From Roseburia sp. (lineage in GTDB: Bacteria; Bacillota; Clostridia; Lachnospirales; Lachnospiraceae), in NCBI GenBank assembly GCA_017549185.1, contig JAFYVJ010000066.1, positions 1 through 49,696 of the forward strand: a stretch of 49,696 nucleotides of DNA. Direction: 5' to 3'. Of the stretch, positions 26,875-36,327 are shown in pieces. The notes beneath the pieces were generated by a model. That model was given only the letters and a program-made list of their open reading frames with translations. It made no database searches and had not been told where the DNA came from. Both the position numbers and the translations under genes were made by a program. Numbering within the stretch: the stretch's first letter is position 1; every line of letters begins with the position of its first letter.

Positions 26875-27735
26875 ATGACAAAAGACAAGAAAGTACAATG
26901 GCATCCTGCGTTTTATGGTGCAATGCATCTAGAATTTCGAGAGAATAAGGATGACTTAGAATTTGCGGAGGAGGTAATTTTAAATACCCTGCCGCTGAGA
27001 GTGGATATGTTAGTTGTAAAGAAGAAATATCCCTGTGAGATTAAAAATGAAATTGGGAGGATATTTGAAAAGTATAATTTAATAGAATATAAGTCACCAA
27101 AGGATACATTAAATTATGATGTATTTCTAAAAGGAATTGCATATGCATATCTTTATAAATCTAATGGGTTGCATATTGATAAAATAGCATTAGAAGAGGT
27201 TACGCTGACTTTTGTGCGTGAAAGAAAACCTATAAAGTTATTGAAAAAGTTACAAAAGGAAAAATTTTATATTGAACAAAAATGTAATGGGATTTATTAT
27301 ATAATTAAAGAAGGTAATATTAGAATACAGATAATAGTTTCCAAAGAGTTAAGTTGGGAGAATCATATTTGGTTAAATTCACTATCTGATAAAGTGAATG
27401 TTCAGCAAGCAATACAATTGATTGAAAGAGTAGAACGGCTAGAGCATTTAGATGATAAAAATTATGCAGATTCATTATGGGAGGTAGTGGAAGCTGTAAA
27501 TAAGGAAATTGTACAGAAAGTAAGGGAGGATGAGAGTATGGCATGTAAAGCGTTGACGTCGATTATGCAACCGAAAATAGATGAGGCATTTAATAGTGGA
27601 TTTAATAATGGGAGTCTTGATAAGGGAGTTAGCATATTTAAAAATATGATTAAGGACGGTATGTCAAGAGAACTGGCACAGAAATATGCGGAAATCAGTG
27701 ATGAGTTGGTAAAGAAGGCATTAGAAGAAATTTAA
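26875..27735 (+). CDS. PD-(D/E)XK nuclease-like protein (Rpn/transposase-derived family)
   Basis: A 286-residue protein; I do not recognise a named gene. LRVDMLVVKKK followed by LIEYKSPKDTLNYDVFLK fits the D...(E)xK core of PD-(D/E)XK nucleases, in the style of the Rpn/PDDEXK family of recombination-promoting nucleases often labelled transposase-like. A long helical C-terminal part (about 180-286) contains FNSGFNNGSLDKGVSIF and AQKYAEISDELVKKALEEI, the repeat-rich tail typical of these proteins. A helix-turn-helix and flanking inverted repeats were not found. GGAAGGAAA lies upstream of the ATG and a clean terminator follows, so it is a single-gene unit. The spacer before it (26739-26874) shows only small hairpins, such as CAACTATAGTTG. 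Confidence 0.65.
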   Translation: MTKDKKVQWHPAFYGAMHLEFRENKDDLEFAEEVILNTLPLRVDMLVVKKKYPCEIKNEIGRIFEKYNLIEYKSPKDTLNYDVFLKGIAYAYLYKSNGLHIDKIALEEVTLTFVRERKPIKLLKKLQKEKFYIEQKCNGIYYIIKEGNIRIQIIVSKELSWENHIWLNSLSDKVNVQQAIQLIERVERLEHLDDKNYADSLWEVVEAVNKEIVQKVREDESMACKALTSIMQPKIDEAFNSGFNNGSLDKGVSIFKNMIKDGMSRELAQKYAEISDELVKKALEEI

Positions 27736-27748
27736 GACGTTTGTATTT

Positions 27749-27787
27749 TCCCTGCCCATGGATAAAACATGTGGCAGGGATTTTTTT
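27749..27787 (+). terminator. Terminator after the PD-(D/E)XK gene
   Basis: TCCCTGCC-CATG (27749-27760) pairs with CATG-T-GGCAGGGA (27768-27780), followed by TTTTTTT. Confidence 0.88.
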
Positions 27788-27930
27788 GATATATCAAGTA
27801 GTTGAAGCGAGTCCAAAATTTGCATATTAGAACTGTATTATAACCTACTATAAGTTGTAGTGTATCCCCAGTGAAAATAACCATAACAACAATTTATAGA
27901 AAGCATGAAAAAGTACCATGGCGTAGGTGG

Positions 27931-27959
27931 TTGAAATGTTTCCTAAGATACATTATGAT
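27931..27959 (+). promoter_or_regulatory. Promoter of leuB
   Basis: TTGAAA (27931-27936), 17-nt spacer, TATGAT (27954-27959). The leader of about 100 nt carries the palindrome at 27985-28036. In the 331-bp gap between 27736 and 28066 the terminator, this promoter and that palindrome are all I can identify; no T-box motif was seen. Confidence 0.65.
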
Positions 27960-27984
27960 AATACAAATAAGATTTGTTAATTGT

Positions 27985-28036
27985 GCAACTATTAAGAGCA
28001 AGAGGATTTTTCGAATATAGTGCTGAATAGTTATGC
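27985..28036 (+). repeat. Palindrome related to the GTAACTATTCAGAGC family, leuB leader
   Basis: GCAACTATTAAGAGC (27985-27999) faces GTGCTGAATAGTTATGC (28020-28036): ACTATT/AATAGT is perfect, with mismatches and a bulge on either side. The right arm read in reverse (AACTATTCAGCAC) resembles the element ends at 10580 and 23388. Confidence 0.45.
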
Positions 28037-28066
28037 AAGTATTAAATGGTTAGTGCAGGAACGGAA

Positions 28067-29170
28067 ATGAAATATAAGGTTGGTGTAATTGCAGGGGATG
28101 GCATTGGTCCGGAAGTAGTGGCCGAAGCTAAAAAAGTATTGAATCGAATAGGCGAAGTGTTCGGACATGAGTTTTGTTATGAAGAGATATTAATGGGAGG
28201 GTGTTCCATTGACGCGACTGGGGTTCCGCTTACAGAGGAAGCAATTGCAGCGGCAAAGGTATCGGACGCAGTATTGATGGGTTCTATCGGAGGTGATGCT
28301 AAGACTTCACCATGGTATCAGTTGCCACCGGAATTAAGACCAGAAGCGGGACTTTTGAAATTGAGAAAATCCTTGAAGTTATTTGCGAATTTGAGACCGG
28401 CGTATTTATACAAAGAATTGAAATCGGCCTGTCCGTTACGAGAAGATATTGCAAACGCAGGATTTGATATGATGATTATGCGTGAATTGACAGGTGGCTT
28501 GTATTTTGGAGAACGAAAAACAGAGGAATTAGATGGCGTTATGACAGCCGTAGATACTCTTGTTTATAATGAAAATGAAATTTATCGCATTGCAAAAAGA
28601 GGTTTTGATATTGCGATGAAACGTAAAAAGAAAGTAACTAGTGTAGATAAAGCGAATGTACTTGATTCTTCGAGACTTTGGAGGAAAGTGGTTGAGAAAG
28701 TAGCAAAGGACTACCCGGAAGTAGCTTGCGAGCATATGTTGGTTGATAATTGTGCAATGCAGTTAGTTAGAAATCCGGCACAGTTTGACGTAATTCTAAC
28801 TGAGAATATGTTTGGTGATATTTTATCAGATGAAGCTAGTATGATAACAGGATCCATAGGAATGTTACCATCAGCTAGTTTAAATGATACCAAATTTGGC
28901 TTGTATGAACCGAGCGGTGGTTCGGCACCGGATATTGCGGGAAAGGGAATTGCTAATCCGATCGCTACGATTTTGAGTGCAGCAATGATGCTTCGCTACA
29001 GCTTTGATTTGGATAAAGAAGCTGAGGTAGTGGAGGCAGCAGTAAAAAAGGTATTAACAGATGGATATAGAACGGAAGACATCGCACCACAGATAGTTTG
29101 CAGTAATAATGGAATTGAAATTGTTGGAACTGCAAAGATGGGAGATTTAGTCTGTGAAAATATTCGATAA
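28067..29170 (+). CDS. leuB: 3-isopropylmalate dehydrogenase LeuB
   Basis: NAD-dependent oxidative decarboxylation of 3-isopropylmalate in leucine synthesis. The 367-residue protein begins [19 protein letters not shown]. It has [16 protein letters not shown] (the leucine-type specificity region), [10 protein letters not shown], the catalytic Lys/Asp region [12 protein letters not shown], and [16 protein letters not shown] with [14 protein letters not shown] near the NAD site. AGGA lies 6 bases before the ATG at 28067; an ATG seven codons upstream lacks a ribosome binding site. It leads a set with ilvD, ilvB, serC and serA. leuA, leuC, leuD and ilvC are not in the window. Confidence 0.95.
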   Translation: MKYKVGVIAGDGIGPEVVAEAKKVLNRIGEVFGHEFCYEEILMGGCSIDATGVPLTEEAIAAAKVSDAVLMGSIGGDAKTSPWYQLPPELRPEAGLLKLRKSLKLFANLRPAYLYKELKSACPLREDIANAGFDMMIMRELTGGLYFGERKTEELDGVMTAVDTLVYNENEIYRIAKRGFDIAMKRKKKVTSVDKANVLDSSRLWRKVVEKVAKDYPEVACEHMLVDNCAMQLVRNPAQFDVILTENMFGDILSDEASMITGSIGMLPSASLNDTKFGLYEPSGGSAPDIAGKGIANPIATILSAAMMLRYSFDLDKEAEVVEAAVKKVLTDGYRTEDIAPQIVCSNNGIEIVGTAKMGDLVCENIR

Positions 29171-29191
29171 TGTGATATGATAAGTCTATTA

Positions 29192-29404
29192 TTCGTTTAG
29201 CGAAGGAGGAAAAAACCTCTGCTCGTCAGAGGATAAACTCAATAAGTTGAGTTGCATTTTCCTTCGGAAAACAAGGAGGCCAAATCCTCTCCTCACCAGG
29301 AGGATAAACTCTGCAAGCAGAGTTGGATTTTGCTTCGCAAAACAAAGGAGGAAAAAACCTCTGCTCGTCAGAGGACTCGCATTTTCCTTCGGAAAACAAG
29401 GAGG
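29192..29404 (+). repeat. Array of short hairpins with repeated GGAGG, ilvD leader
   Basis: Between leuB and ilvD a chain of hairpins fills about 210 nt: TTCG-TTTAG-CGAA, CCTCTG-CTCGT-CAGAGG, AACTCAA...TTGAGTT, TTTTCC-TTC-GGAAAA, ATCCTC...GAGGAT, AACTCTGC-AA-GCAGAGTT, TTTTGC-TTC-GCAAAA, then the second and fourth again. Two exact direct repeats exist: 31 nt (29203-29233 and 29345-29375) and 26 nt (29254-29279 and 29379-29404). Four hairpins are followed by GGAGG (at about 29205, 29275, 29347, 29400); only the last is placed to start ilvD. It could be a repeat-built translation-control leader. Confidence 0.75.
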
Positions 29405-29409
29405 TCTAT

Positions 29410-31077
29410 ATGAAAAGTGATAATTGTAGAGTGGGGATGGCACAGGCACCTCATAGAAGTTTGTTTAATGCATTAGGATTTACAGAAGAAGAAATGAAAA
29501 AACCAATGGTTGGTATTGTTAGTTCTTATAATGAAATCGTACCAGGGCATATGAACCTTGATAAAATTGTAAACGCAGTAAAGCTTGGTGTTGCAGAAGC
29601 TGGCGGTGTGCCGGTTGTATTTCCGGCGATTGCAGTTTGTGATGGTATCGCAATGGGCCATACAGGAATGAAATATTCTCTTGTAACTAGAGATTTGATT
29701 GCAGATTCTACCGAATGTATGGCACAGGCACATCAGTTTGATGCATTGATTATGGTTCCAAACTGTGATAAAAACGTACCTGGTTTATTAATGGCAGCAG
29801 CTAGAATTAATGTTCCAACTGTATTTGTATCTGGTGGTCCAATGCTTGCAGGTCGCGTAAATGGACATAAAACCAGCCTTTCTTCTATGTTTGAAGCAGT
29901 TGGTTCTTATGCAGCAGGCACCATGACAGAAGAGGAAGTAAGAGAATACGAAGAAAAAGTTTGTCCAACCTGCGGTTCTTGCTCAGGTATGTACACAGCT
30001 AACTCTATGAACTGTTTAACAGAAGCACTTGGTATGGGACTTGGCGGTAATGGTACAATCCCAGCTGTATATTCAGAGCGTATCAAACTTGCAAAACATG
30101 CAGGTATGGCAGTTATGGATATGTACAATAAAAATATCCGTCCAAGAGACATTATGACAAAAGAAGCGATTATGAACGCTTTAACCGTAGATATGGCACT
30201 TGGATGTTCTACAAATAGTATGTTACATTTACCTGCAATTGCACATGAAATCGGTTTTGATTTTGATATTGCATTTGCGAACCCAATCAGTGAAAAGACA
30301 CCAAACCTTTGTCACTTAGCTCCAGCTGGTCCTACTTATATGGAAGACTTAAACGAAGCTGGTGGTGTATATGCAGTTATGAAACAGCTTGCTGACATTG
30401 GTTTATTACATACAGACTGTATGACAGTAACAGGTAAAACAGTAGGCGAAAATATCGCAAATGCTGTTAATAAGAATCCAGAAGTTATCCGTCCAATCGA
30501 TAACCCATACAGCAAAACAGGTGGTCTTGCAGTATTAAAAGGTAACTTGGCTCCAGATGGAAGCGTTGTAAAACGTTCCGCTGTAGTAGAAGAGATGATG
30601 GTGCATGAAGGACCAGCCAGAGTATTTGATTGTGAAGAAGATGCAATCGATGCAATCAAAGGCGGCAAGATCGTAGCAGGTGATGTAGTAGTTATCCGTT
30701 ACGAAGGTCCAAAAGGTGGTCCTGGTATGAGAGAAATGTTAAATCCTACCTCAGCAATCGCAGGTATGGGATTAGGTTCTTCTGTAGCATTGATTACAGA
30801 TGGACGTTTCTCAGGAGCAAGCCGAGGTGCTTCTATCGGGCACGTTTCTCCGGAAGCAGCAGTTGGCGGACCGATTGCATTAGTGGAAGAAGGAGACATC
30901 ATTAAGATTAATATTCCAGAAATGACATTGGATATTGCAGTTTCTGATGAAGAAATGGCAGCGAGAAAAACAAAATGGCAGCCAAGAGAACCAAAGATTA
31001 CAGATGGTTACTTAAAGAGATATGCTTCTTTAGTTACATCAGGAAACAGAGGTGCAATTCTCGAGTTGCCAAGATAG
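29410..31077 (+). CDS. ilvD: Dihydroxy-acid dehydratase IlvD
   Basis: Fe-S dehydratase making 2-keto acids in valine and isoleucine synthesis. The 555-residue protein shows cluster-ligand cysteines in [11 protein letters not shown] and [34 protein letters not shown] and the C-terminal [16 protein letters not shown] with [12 protein letters not shown] follow. The frame is open 29 codons upstream into the repeat array, but AAGGAGG before the ATG at 29410 and the family start decide. It is directly followed by ilvB (15 bp). Confidence 0.97.
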   Translation: MKSDNCRVGMAQAPHRSLFNALGFTEEEMKKPMVGIVSSYNEIVPGHMNLDKIVNAVKLGVAEAGGVPVVFPAIAVCDGIAMGHTGMKYSLVTRDLIADSTECMAQAHQFDALIMVPNCDKNVPGLLMAAARINVPTVFVSGGPMLAGRVNGHKTSLSSMFEAVGSYAAGTMTEEEVREYEEKVCPTCGSCSGMYTANSMNCLTEALGMGLGGNGTIPAVYSERIKLAKHAGMAVMDMYNKNIRPRDIMTKEAIMNALTVDMALGCSTNSMLHLPAIAHEIGFDFDIAFANPISEKTPNLCHLAPAGPTYMEDLNEAGGVYAVMKQLADIGLLHTDCMTVTGKTVGENIANAVNKNPEVIRPIDNPYSKTGGLAVLKGNLAPDGSVVKRSAVVEEMMVHEGPARVFDCEEDAIDAIKGGKIVAGDVVVIRYEGPKGGPGMREMLNPTSAIAGMGLGSSVALITDGRFSGASRGASIGHVSPEAAVGGPIALVEEGDIIKINIPEMTLDIAVSDEEMAARKTKWQPREPKITDGYLKRYASLVTSGNRGAILELPR

Positions 31078-31092
31078 AAAGGAAAAGAATTT

Positions 31093-32769
31093 ATGCAGTT
31101 AACTGGTGCACAAATCGTTATCGAATGTTTAAAAGAACAGGGTGTTGATACCGTTTTTGGATATCCGGGCGGTGCCATCTTAAATGTATATGATGAATTA
31201 TATAAACATAAAAATGAAATAAATCACGTATTGACTTCGCATGAGCAGGGAGCATCCCATGCAGCAGATGGTTATGCGAGAAGCACGGGAAAAGTTGGTG
31301 TTTGTTTTGCAACCTCGGGTCCTGGTGCTACTAACCTTGTAACCGGTATTGCGACCGCATATATGGATTCAGTTCCAATGGTTGCTATTACTTGTAACGT
31401 AACGGTTCCATTACTTGGTAAGGATAGTTTTCAGGAGATTGATATCGCAGGTATCACCACTCCGATTACAAAACACAATTTTATCGTAAAAGATGTAGAG
31501 AAATTAGCAGATACAATCCGCAGAGCGTTTAAAATTGCGAAGAAAGGTCGTCCGGGTCCAGTTTTAGTGGATATTCCAAAGGACGTTACTGCAGCAAAAA
31601 CAGAGTACATATTTAAAGAACCGGAAGCAATTGCAAGAATATCTGACACGATTACAGATGAAGCGGTAGCAGAAGCAATCAAGTTAATTAAAGAGTCAAA
31701 GAAACCATATATTTTTGTGGGCGGTGGTGCAGTAATTTCCGATGCAGATGCAGAGTTAAGGGAGTTTGTTAAGAAAGTAGACGCACCAGTTTGCGATACT
31801 TTGATGGGAAAAGGTGCATTTGACGGAACGCATGATTTGTACACAGGCATGCTTGGTATGCATGGTACGAAGACGGCTAACTTAGGTGTTAGTGAATGTG
31901 ATTTATTAATTGCAATTGGTGCACGTTTTTCAGATCGTGTACTTGGAAATGCGAAGAAGTTTGCAAGCAATGCCAAGATTTTACAGTTTGATGTGGATCC
32001 GGCAGAGATTAATAAAAATGTAAAAGCACATACTGCAGTGATTGGTGATGTAAAAGAGATTTTAACAAGAATCAATGCAGAACTTACCCAGCAGAACCAT
32101 ACAGACTGGATTGCACATGTGTTTGATTATAAAGTGAAGTTCCCGTTGAAATATCCGGAAGCAGGATTATCCGGCCCGTTTGTTATCGAGCAGATTTATC
32201 AAGAGACAAAGGGCGATGCCATTATCGTAACAGAAGTAGGTCAGCATCAGATGTGGGCAGCACAGTATTATAAATACAGTAAGCCAAGAACATTACTTAC
32301 TTCCGGCGGTCTTGGAACTATGGGTTATGGTTTAGGTGCAGCAATCGGTGCACAGATGGCGAATCCGGATAAACTGGTTATCAATATTGCTGGTGATGGA
32401 TGTTTCCGCATGAATATGAACGAACTTGCAACGGCAGCCAGACAGAATCTTCCATTGATTCAGGTGGTTATTAACAATCATGTGCTTGGTATGGTACGTC
32501 AGTGGCAGAGTTTATTCTACCAAGAACATTATTCTGCAACTATTTTAAATGACAATGTGGATTTTGTGAAATTGGCAGAAGCGTTGGGGGCAGAAGGTTA
32601 TCGTGCAACAACCAGAGAAGAGTTTACAGAAGCTTTCGAGAAAGCACTTGCTTCAAAAAGACCGGTATTAATTGACTGTATTATCAATAGTGATGATAAA
32701 GTATGGCCAATGGTAGCACCGGGAGAAGCTATTAGTTCCGCATTTACGGATGAGGATATAAAAAAATGA
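31093..32769 (+). CDS. ilvB: Acetolactate synthase large subunit
   Basis: ThDP enzyme that condenses pyruvate into acetolactate or acetohydroxybutyrate. The 558-residue protein has FGYPGGAILNVYDEL, the catalytic Glu51 in SHEQGASHAADGYAR and the FAD-region GKGAFDGTHDL. The ThDP motif GDGCFRMNMNELATAAR ends in INNHVLGMVRQWQ. The FAD-binding arrangement favours the biosynthetic enzyme over the catabolic AlsS. No ilvN regulatory subunit is next to it; serC follows after 40 bp. AAAGGAAAAG precedes the ATG. Confidence 0.93.
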   Translation: MQLTGAQIVIECLKEQGVDTVFGYPGGAILNVYDELYKHKNEINHVLTSHEQGASHAADGYARSTGKVGVCFATSGPGATNLVTGIATAYMDSVPMVAITCNVTVPLLGKDSFQEIDIAGITTPITKHNFIVKDVEKLADTIRRAFKIAKKGRPGPVLVDIPKDVTAAKTEYIFKEPEAIARISDTITDEAVAEAIKLIKESKKPYIFVGGGAVISDADAELREFVKKVDAPVCDTLMGKGAFDGTHDLYTGMLGMHGTKTANLGVSECDLLIAIGARFSDRVLGNAKKFASNAKILQFDVDPAEINKNVKAHTAVIGDVKEILTRINAELTQQNHTDWIAHVFDYKVKFPLKYPEAGLSGPFVIEQIYQETKGDAIIVTEVGQHQMWAAQYYKYSKPRTLLTSGGLGTMGYGLGAAIGAQMANPDKLVINIAGDGCFRMNMNELATAARQNLPLIQVVINNHVLGMVRQWQSLFYQEHYSATILNDNVDFVKLAEALGAEGYRATTREEFTEAFEKALASKRPVLIDCIINSDDKVWPMVAPGEAISSAFTDEDIKK

Positions 32770-32809
32770 TGATAGCTGTGAAAAACTAACACAGTTAAAG
32801 GAGGATCAT

Positions 32810-33892
32810 ATGAGTAGAGTGTATAATTTTTCGGCAGGTCCGGCTGTATTACCGGAAGAAGTATTGCGTGAAGCAGCAGATGAAATGATGGATTATCAGG
32901 GAAGTGGTATGTCGGTTATGGAAATGAGTCATCGTTCCAAGACATATGACAAAATCATCAAAGATGCAGAAGCTGATTTGAGAGATTTAATGAATATTCC
33001 GGATAATTACAAAGTGCTGTTTTTACAGGGTGGAGCATCTCAGCAGTTCGCTATGATTCCAATGAACCTGATGAAGAACAAAAAAGCAGGTTTTATTGTG
33101 ACAGGACAGTGGGCAAAGAAAGCGTACCAGGAAGCTTCGATTTACGGGGAAGCGGTAAAGCTTGCATCATCGGAAGATAAGACTTTCTCATATATTCCGG
33201 ATTGTTCAGATCTTGATATCCCAGAAGATTTAGATTATGTATATATTTGTGAAAACAATACGATTTACGGAACAAAATTTTGGGAATTACCAAATACAAA
33301 AGGACATACGTTAATTTCAGATGTATCTTCCTGCTTCTTATCTGAGCCGGTAGATGTAAGTAAATATGGGATTATCTATGGTGGTGTTCAGAAGAACATT
33401 GGACCTGCAGGTGTTGTTATCGTAATTATCCGTGAAGATTTAATTACAGAAGATACTTTACCAGGCACACCAACGATGTTAAAGTACAAAATTCATGCAG
33501 ACAATGCATCTTTATATAATACTCCTCCTGCATATGGTATCTACATTTGCGGTAAAGTATTCAAATGGTTAAAGAAAATGGGCGGTTTATCTGCTATGAA
33601 GAAACATAACGAAGAGAAAGCAAAGATTCTTTATGATTTCTTAGATGAAAGCAAACTTTTCAAAGGAACTGTAGAAGCAAAAGACCGTTCATTGATGAAC
33701 GTACCATTTGTAACCGGAAATGAAGAATTAGATGCGAAATTTGTAAAAGAAGCGGCAGCAGCAGGTTTTGTGAACTTAAAAGGTCACAGAAGCGTAGGCG
33801 GTATGCGTGCATCTATTTACAATGCAATGCCAAAGGAAGGCGTTGAGAAATTAGTAGCATTTATGAAAGAATTTGAAGCAGCAAACGTATAG
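32810..33892 (+). CDS. serC: Phosphoserine aminotransferase SerC
   Basis: PLP transaminase that makes 3-phosphoserine. The 360-residue protein starts VYNFSAGPAVLPEEVL and has FLQGGASQQFAMIPMN. The PLP lysine is in YGGVQKNIGPAG, with SDVSSCFLSEP before it and GHRSVGGMRASIYNAMP at the C terminus. AAAGGAGG lies 6 bases before the ATG. It is 11 bp ahead of serA, so serine synthesis is grouped with the branched-chain genes in one likely transcript. serB is not seen. Confidence 0.97.
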   Translation: MSRVYNFSAGPAVLPEEVLREAADEMMDYQGSGMSVMEMSHRSKTYDKIIKDAEADLRDLMNIPDNYKVLFLQGGASQQFAMIPMNLMKNKKAGFIVTGQWAKKAYQEASIYGEAVKLASSEDKTFSYIPDCSDLDIPEDLDYVYICENNTIYGTKFWELPNTKGHTLISDVSSCFLSEPVDVSKYGIIYGGVQKNIGPAGVVIVIIREDLITEDTLPGTPTMLKYKIHADNASLYNTPPAYGIYICGKVFKWLKKMGGLSAMKKHNEEKAKILYDFLDESKLFKGTVEAKDRSLMNVPFVTGNEELDAKFVKEAAAAGFVNLKGHRSVGGMRASIYNAMPKEGVEKLVAFMKEFEAANV

Positions 33893-33903
33893 GGGGTATC
33901 ATT

Positions 33904-35067
33904 ATGTTTAAATATCATTGCTTAAATCCAATCGCAGATGTAGGTTTGGATTTATTTGTAAAATATTATGAGAAAACAGAAGATGTAAATGAAGCAGAAG
34001 CGATTTTAGTTCGTAGTGCGGCTATGCATGATATGGAGTTATCTGATAACTTATTAGCAGTAGCAAGAGCCGGTGCAGGTGTAAATAATATTCCATTGGA
34101 TAAATGTGCAGAAAAGGGTATTGTAGTATTTAATACACCGGGTGCAAATGCAAATGGTGTAAAAGAGTTAGTAATTGCAGCGATGCTTTATGCATCTCGT
34201 GACCTCATCGGTGGTATCGAATGGTGTATTGCAAATCAAGATGATGAGAATATTGCTAAAACTGCTGAGAAACAGAAAAAGAACTTTGCAGGTACCGAGA
34301 TTGCAGGTAAAAAACTTGGTGTAATCGGTTTAGGAGCAATTGGTGCATCTGTTGCGAATGCAGCAACACATCTTGGTATGGAAGTATACGGTTATGACCC
34401 ATATATTTCTGTAAATGCTGCATGGAGTTTATCACGCAACGTTAAACATATCACAAATATTGATGATATTTATCGCGAATGTGATTACATTACGCTTCAT
34501 GTTCCGGCATTGGATACTACTAAGAAGATGATTAATGAAAAAGTAATCGCAATGATGAAACCTACAGCAGTAGTATTGAACTTTGCGAGAGATATATTAG
34601 TAGATGAAGAAGCAATGGTAAAAGCTTTAGAAGAAGGAAGAGTTGCTCATTATGTATCTGACTTTGCAAATCCAACTGTCGTTGGCAAAAAAGGTTGTAT
34701 CATTACACCACATTTAGGAGCTTCTACAGCAGAATCAGAAGACAACTGTGCAATTATGGCAGTTCGTGAATTAAGAGATTATCTTGAAAATGGTAACCTC
34801 GTTCATAGCGTAAACTTCCCAGATTGTAGTATGGGTGCATGTACAACAGCTGGTCGTGTTGGAATTATGCATAGAAACGTATCTGGTATGATTAGCCAGT
34901 ATACGAATATCTTTGGCGAAGCAGGTATTAATATTGCGAATATGACAAACAATTCAAAAGGTGAGTATGCATATGCACTATTAGACGTAGATTCACCGGT
35001 TACAGATGAAGTATTGGCTAAGTTAGCAGCAACAGATGGCGTACTTCGTGTGCGTAAAGTGAAATAA
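33904..35067 (+). CDS. serA: D-3-phosphoglycerate dehydrogenase SerA with ACT domain
   Basis: First enzyme of serine synthesis. The 387-residue protein has the NAD fold motif GKKLGVIGLGAIGASVANAA, catalytic His in TPHLGASTAESEDN and FARDILVDEEAM. A C-terminal ACT domain (about 317-387, GMISQYTNIFGEAGINIANM) usually gives serine feedback. The N-terminal part is short compared with E. coli SerA, the type common in clostridia that lacks the intervening domain. GGGGG lies 8 bases before the ATG, 11 bp after serC. Confidence 0.94.
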   Translation: MFKYHCLNPIADVGLDLFVKYYEKTEDVNEAEAILVRSAAMHDMELSDNLLAVARAGAGVNNIPLDKCAEKGIVVFNTPGANANGVKELVIAAMLYASRDLIGGIEWCIANQDDENIAKTAEKQKKNFAGTEIAGKKLGVIGLGAIGASVANAATHLGMEVYGYDPYISVNAAWSLSRNVKHITNIDDIYRECDYITLHVPALDTTKKMINEKVIAMMKPTAVVLNFARDILVDEEAMVKALEEGRVAHYVSDFANPTVVGKKGCIITPHLGASTAESEDNCAIMAVRELRDYLENGNLVHSVNFPDCSMGACTTAGRVGIMHRNVSGMISQYTNIFGEAGINIANMTNNSKGEYAYALLDVDSPVTDEVLAKLAATDGVLRVRKVK

Positions 35068-35128
35068 TAAAGTATTAAAAGACAGAGTAAATGACATTTA
35101 TAAATTATTTATGAGCATCAGACGAAAT

Positions 35129-35163
35129 AAAGGGAAGGCGGCAGATATTGCTGCCCTCCCTTA
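35129..35163 (+). terminator. Possible terminator hairpin after serA
   Basis: AAGGGAAGGCGGCAG pairs imperfectly with CTGCCCTCCCTT around loop ATATTG (G+C-rich, with small bulges). The T-run is poor, so termination is likely but not certain. Confidence 0.5.
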
Positions 35164-35245
35164 TGATGTTTATAACTAAAAAAAACAAATAATTTATTCA
35201 TGAAATTGAACGATATGAAAAAAGGAATAGAAGGAGAATGGTTAA

Positions 35246-36148
35246 ATGAATAGATTTTTGACATTAGCTACATCTGCGGTAGAGTCCACAGAAGAAATAA
35301 TTGTACTAGAAACGATTGAAAAAGTGGTAGAAAATCCTGGGATTCTCCATACTTATTTAGAAGGTATGGTGCCTAATTTGATTAGTTTTGTATTACAGAT
35401 AGTACTTGCTATTGTAGTGTATGTAATTGGAACCAAAATGATAAAATGGGCTGTAAAACTAGTGAAAAAAGCAATGGAACGCCATGAAGTAGATACGGGC
35501 GTTATCCAGTTTTTAAGTGCAATTGTAAAATACGCTTTGTATTTGATTTTAATTATGACCATTTTAGGTTTGTTTGGAGTAGCTACTACTTCTGTTGTGG
35601 CAGCAGTTGGTTCTGCAGGTGTAGCAGTTGGTTTGGCGTTACAGGGAAGCCTTTCAAACTTTGCCGGTGGTGTTCTGATTTTATTATTGAAGCCATTTAA
35701 AGTGGGTGACTATATTATTCAGGGCGGTAGTGAAGGTACTGTGTATGAAATTTCACTTTTCTATACGAAATTAAAGACCGGTGATAATAAAGTAGTGGTA
35801 ATACCAAATGGTACATTATCCAATAATACGATTATGAATGTATCTCATATGGATAGACGTCGTGTGGATATTGTGGTAGGTATTGCATATGAGGCAGATA
35901 TTAAGGTTGCAAAGGATATTATGTATAAACTAGCACAGAACGATGCGTGTAGATTACCAGAAGAAGATGCAATTGTGTTTGTGGATAATTTAGGTGCGTC
36001 TTCGGTAGATATCGGGGTTCGTTTGTGGGTAAGTGCAGCCGATTATTGGACAGTAAAATGGCGTCTGACAGAAAATATCAAGTATGCTATGGATGAAAAT
36101 GGAATCTCTATTCCATACCAGCAGATTGATGTGCAGATTAAACAATAA
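35246..36148 (+). CDS. MscS family mechanosensitive channel
   Basis: Small-conductance mechanosensitive channel of 300 residues that releases solutes on hypo-osmotic shock. Membrane helices lie at about 45-65 and 90-112; the pore-lining TM3 with its Ala/Gly pattern is AVGSAGVAVGLALQGSLSNF. GVLILLLKPFKVGDYI opens the cytoplasmic beta domain, and VVVIPNGTLSNNTIMN is typical. AGAAGGAGAA precedes the ATG. It is a single gene between the serA hairpin and the csp promoter. Confidence 0.94.
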   Translation: MNRFLTLATSAVESTEEIIVLETIEKVVENPGILHTYLEGMVPNLISFVLQIVLAIVVYVIGTKMIKWAVKLVKKAMERHEVDTGVIQFLSAIVKYALYLILIMTILGLFGVATTSVVAAVGSAGVAVGLALQGSLSNFAGGVLILLLKPFKVGDYIIQGGSEGTVYEISLFYTKLKTGDNKVVVIPNGTLSNNTIMNVSHMDRRRVDIVVGIAYEADIKVAKDIMYKLAQNDACRLPEEDAIVFVDNLGASSVDIGVRLWVSAADYWTVKWRLTENIKYAMDENGISIPYQQIDVQIKQ

Positions 36149-36183
36149 AAGTAAAAAAAGTGCGATTCAATTTATAAAAAATG

Positions 36184-36212
36184 TTGACAAAAAGTGCAGA
36201 TTATGGTACTTT
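36184..36212 (+). promoter_or_regulatory. Promoter of the cold-shock gene
   Basis: TTGACA (36184-36189, consensus), 17-nt spacer, TACTTT (36207-36212). Expected start near 36219. Confidence 0.7.
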
Positions 36213-36218
36213 TAGTCT

Positions 36219-36327
36219 TGTAGTGTATTAGATAGAAGTATACACGGCATGCAAATGCATGAACACACTAAAGTGTGAAGTATTTTGTAAGGCGAAGACC
36301 TTACGCGGATCTAGGAGGATTTTAGTT
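36219..36327 (+). promoter_or_regulatory. Long hairpin-rich 5' leader of the cold-shock gene
   Basis: About 109 nt of leader hold four consecutive small perfect hairpins: GTGTAT/ATACAC (36223-36245), CATGC-AAAT-GCATG (36248-36261), CACAC-TAAA-GTGTG (36264-36277) and GTAAGG-CGAAGA-CCTTAC (36287-36304), then the AGGAGG. Long structured leaders control csp mRNA stability and translation with temperature in other bacteria; the same is inferred here. Confidence 0.55.

Noticed and set aside
29203-29404. CRISPR-like repeats before ilvD
   Set aside because: Only two copies of each repeat, no regular unique spacers, no cas genes; each unit is a hairpin with a GGAGG.
35068-35245. Small gene between serA and mscS
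   Set aside because: No start codon with a ribosome binding site and a sustained frame; only a hairpin is visible.
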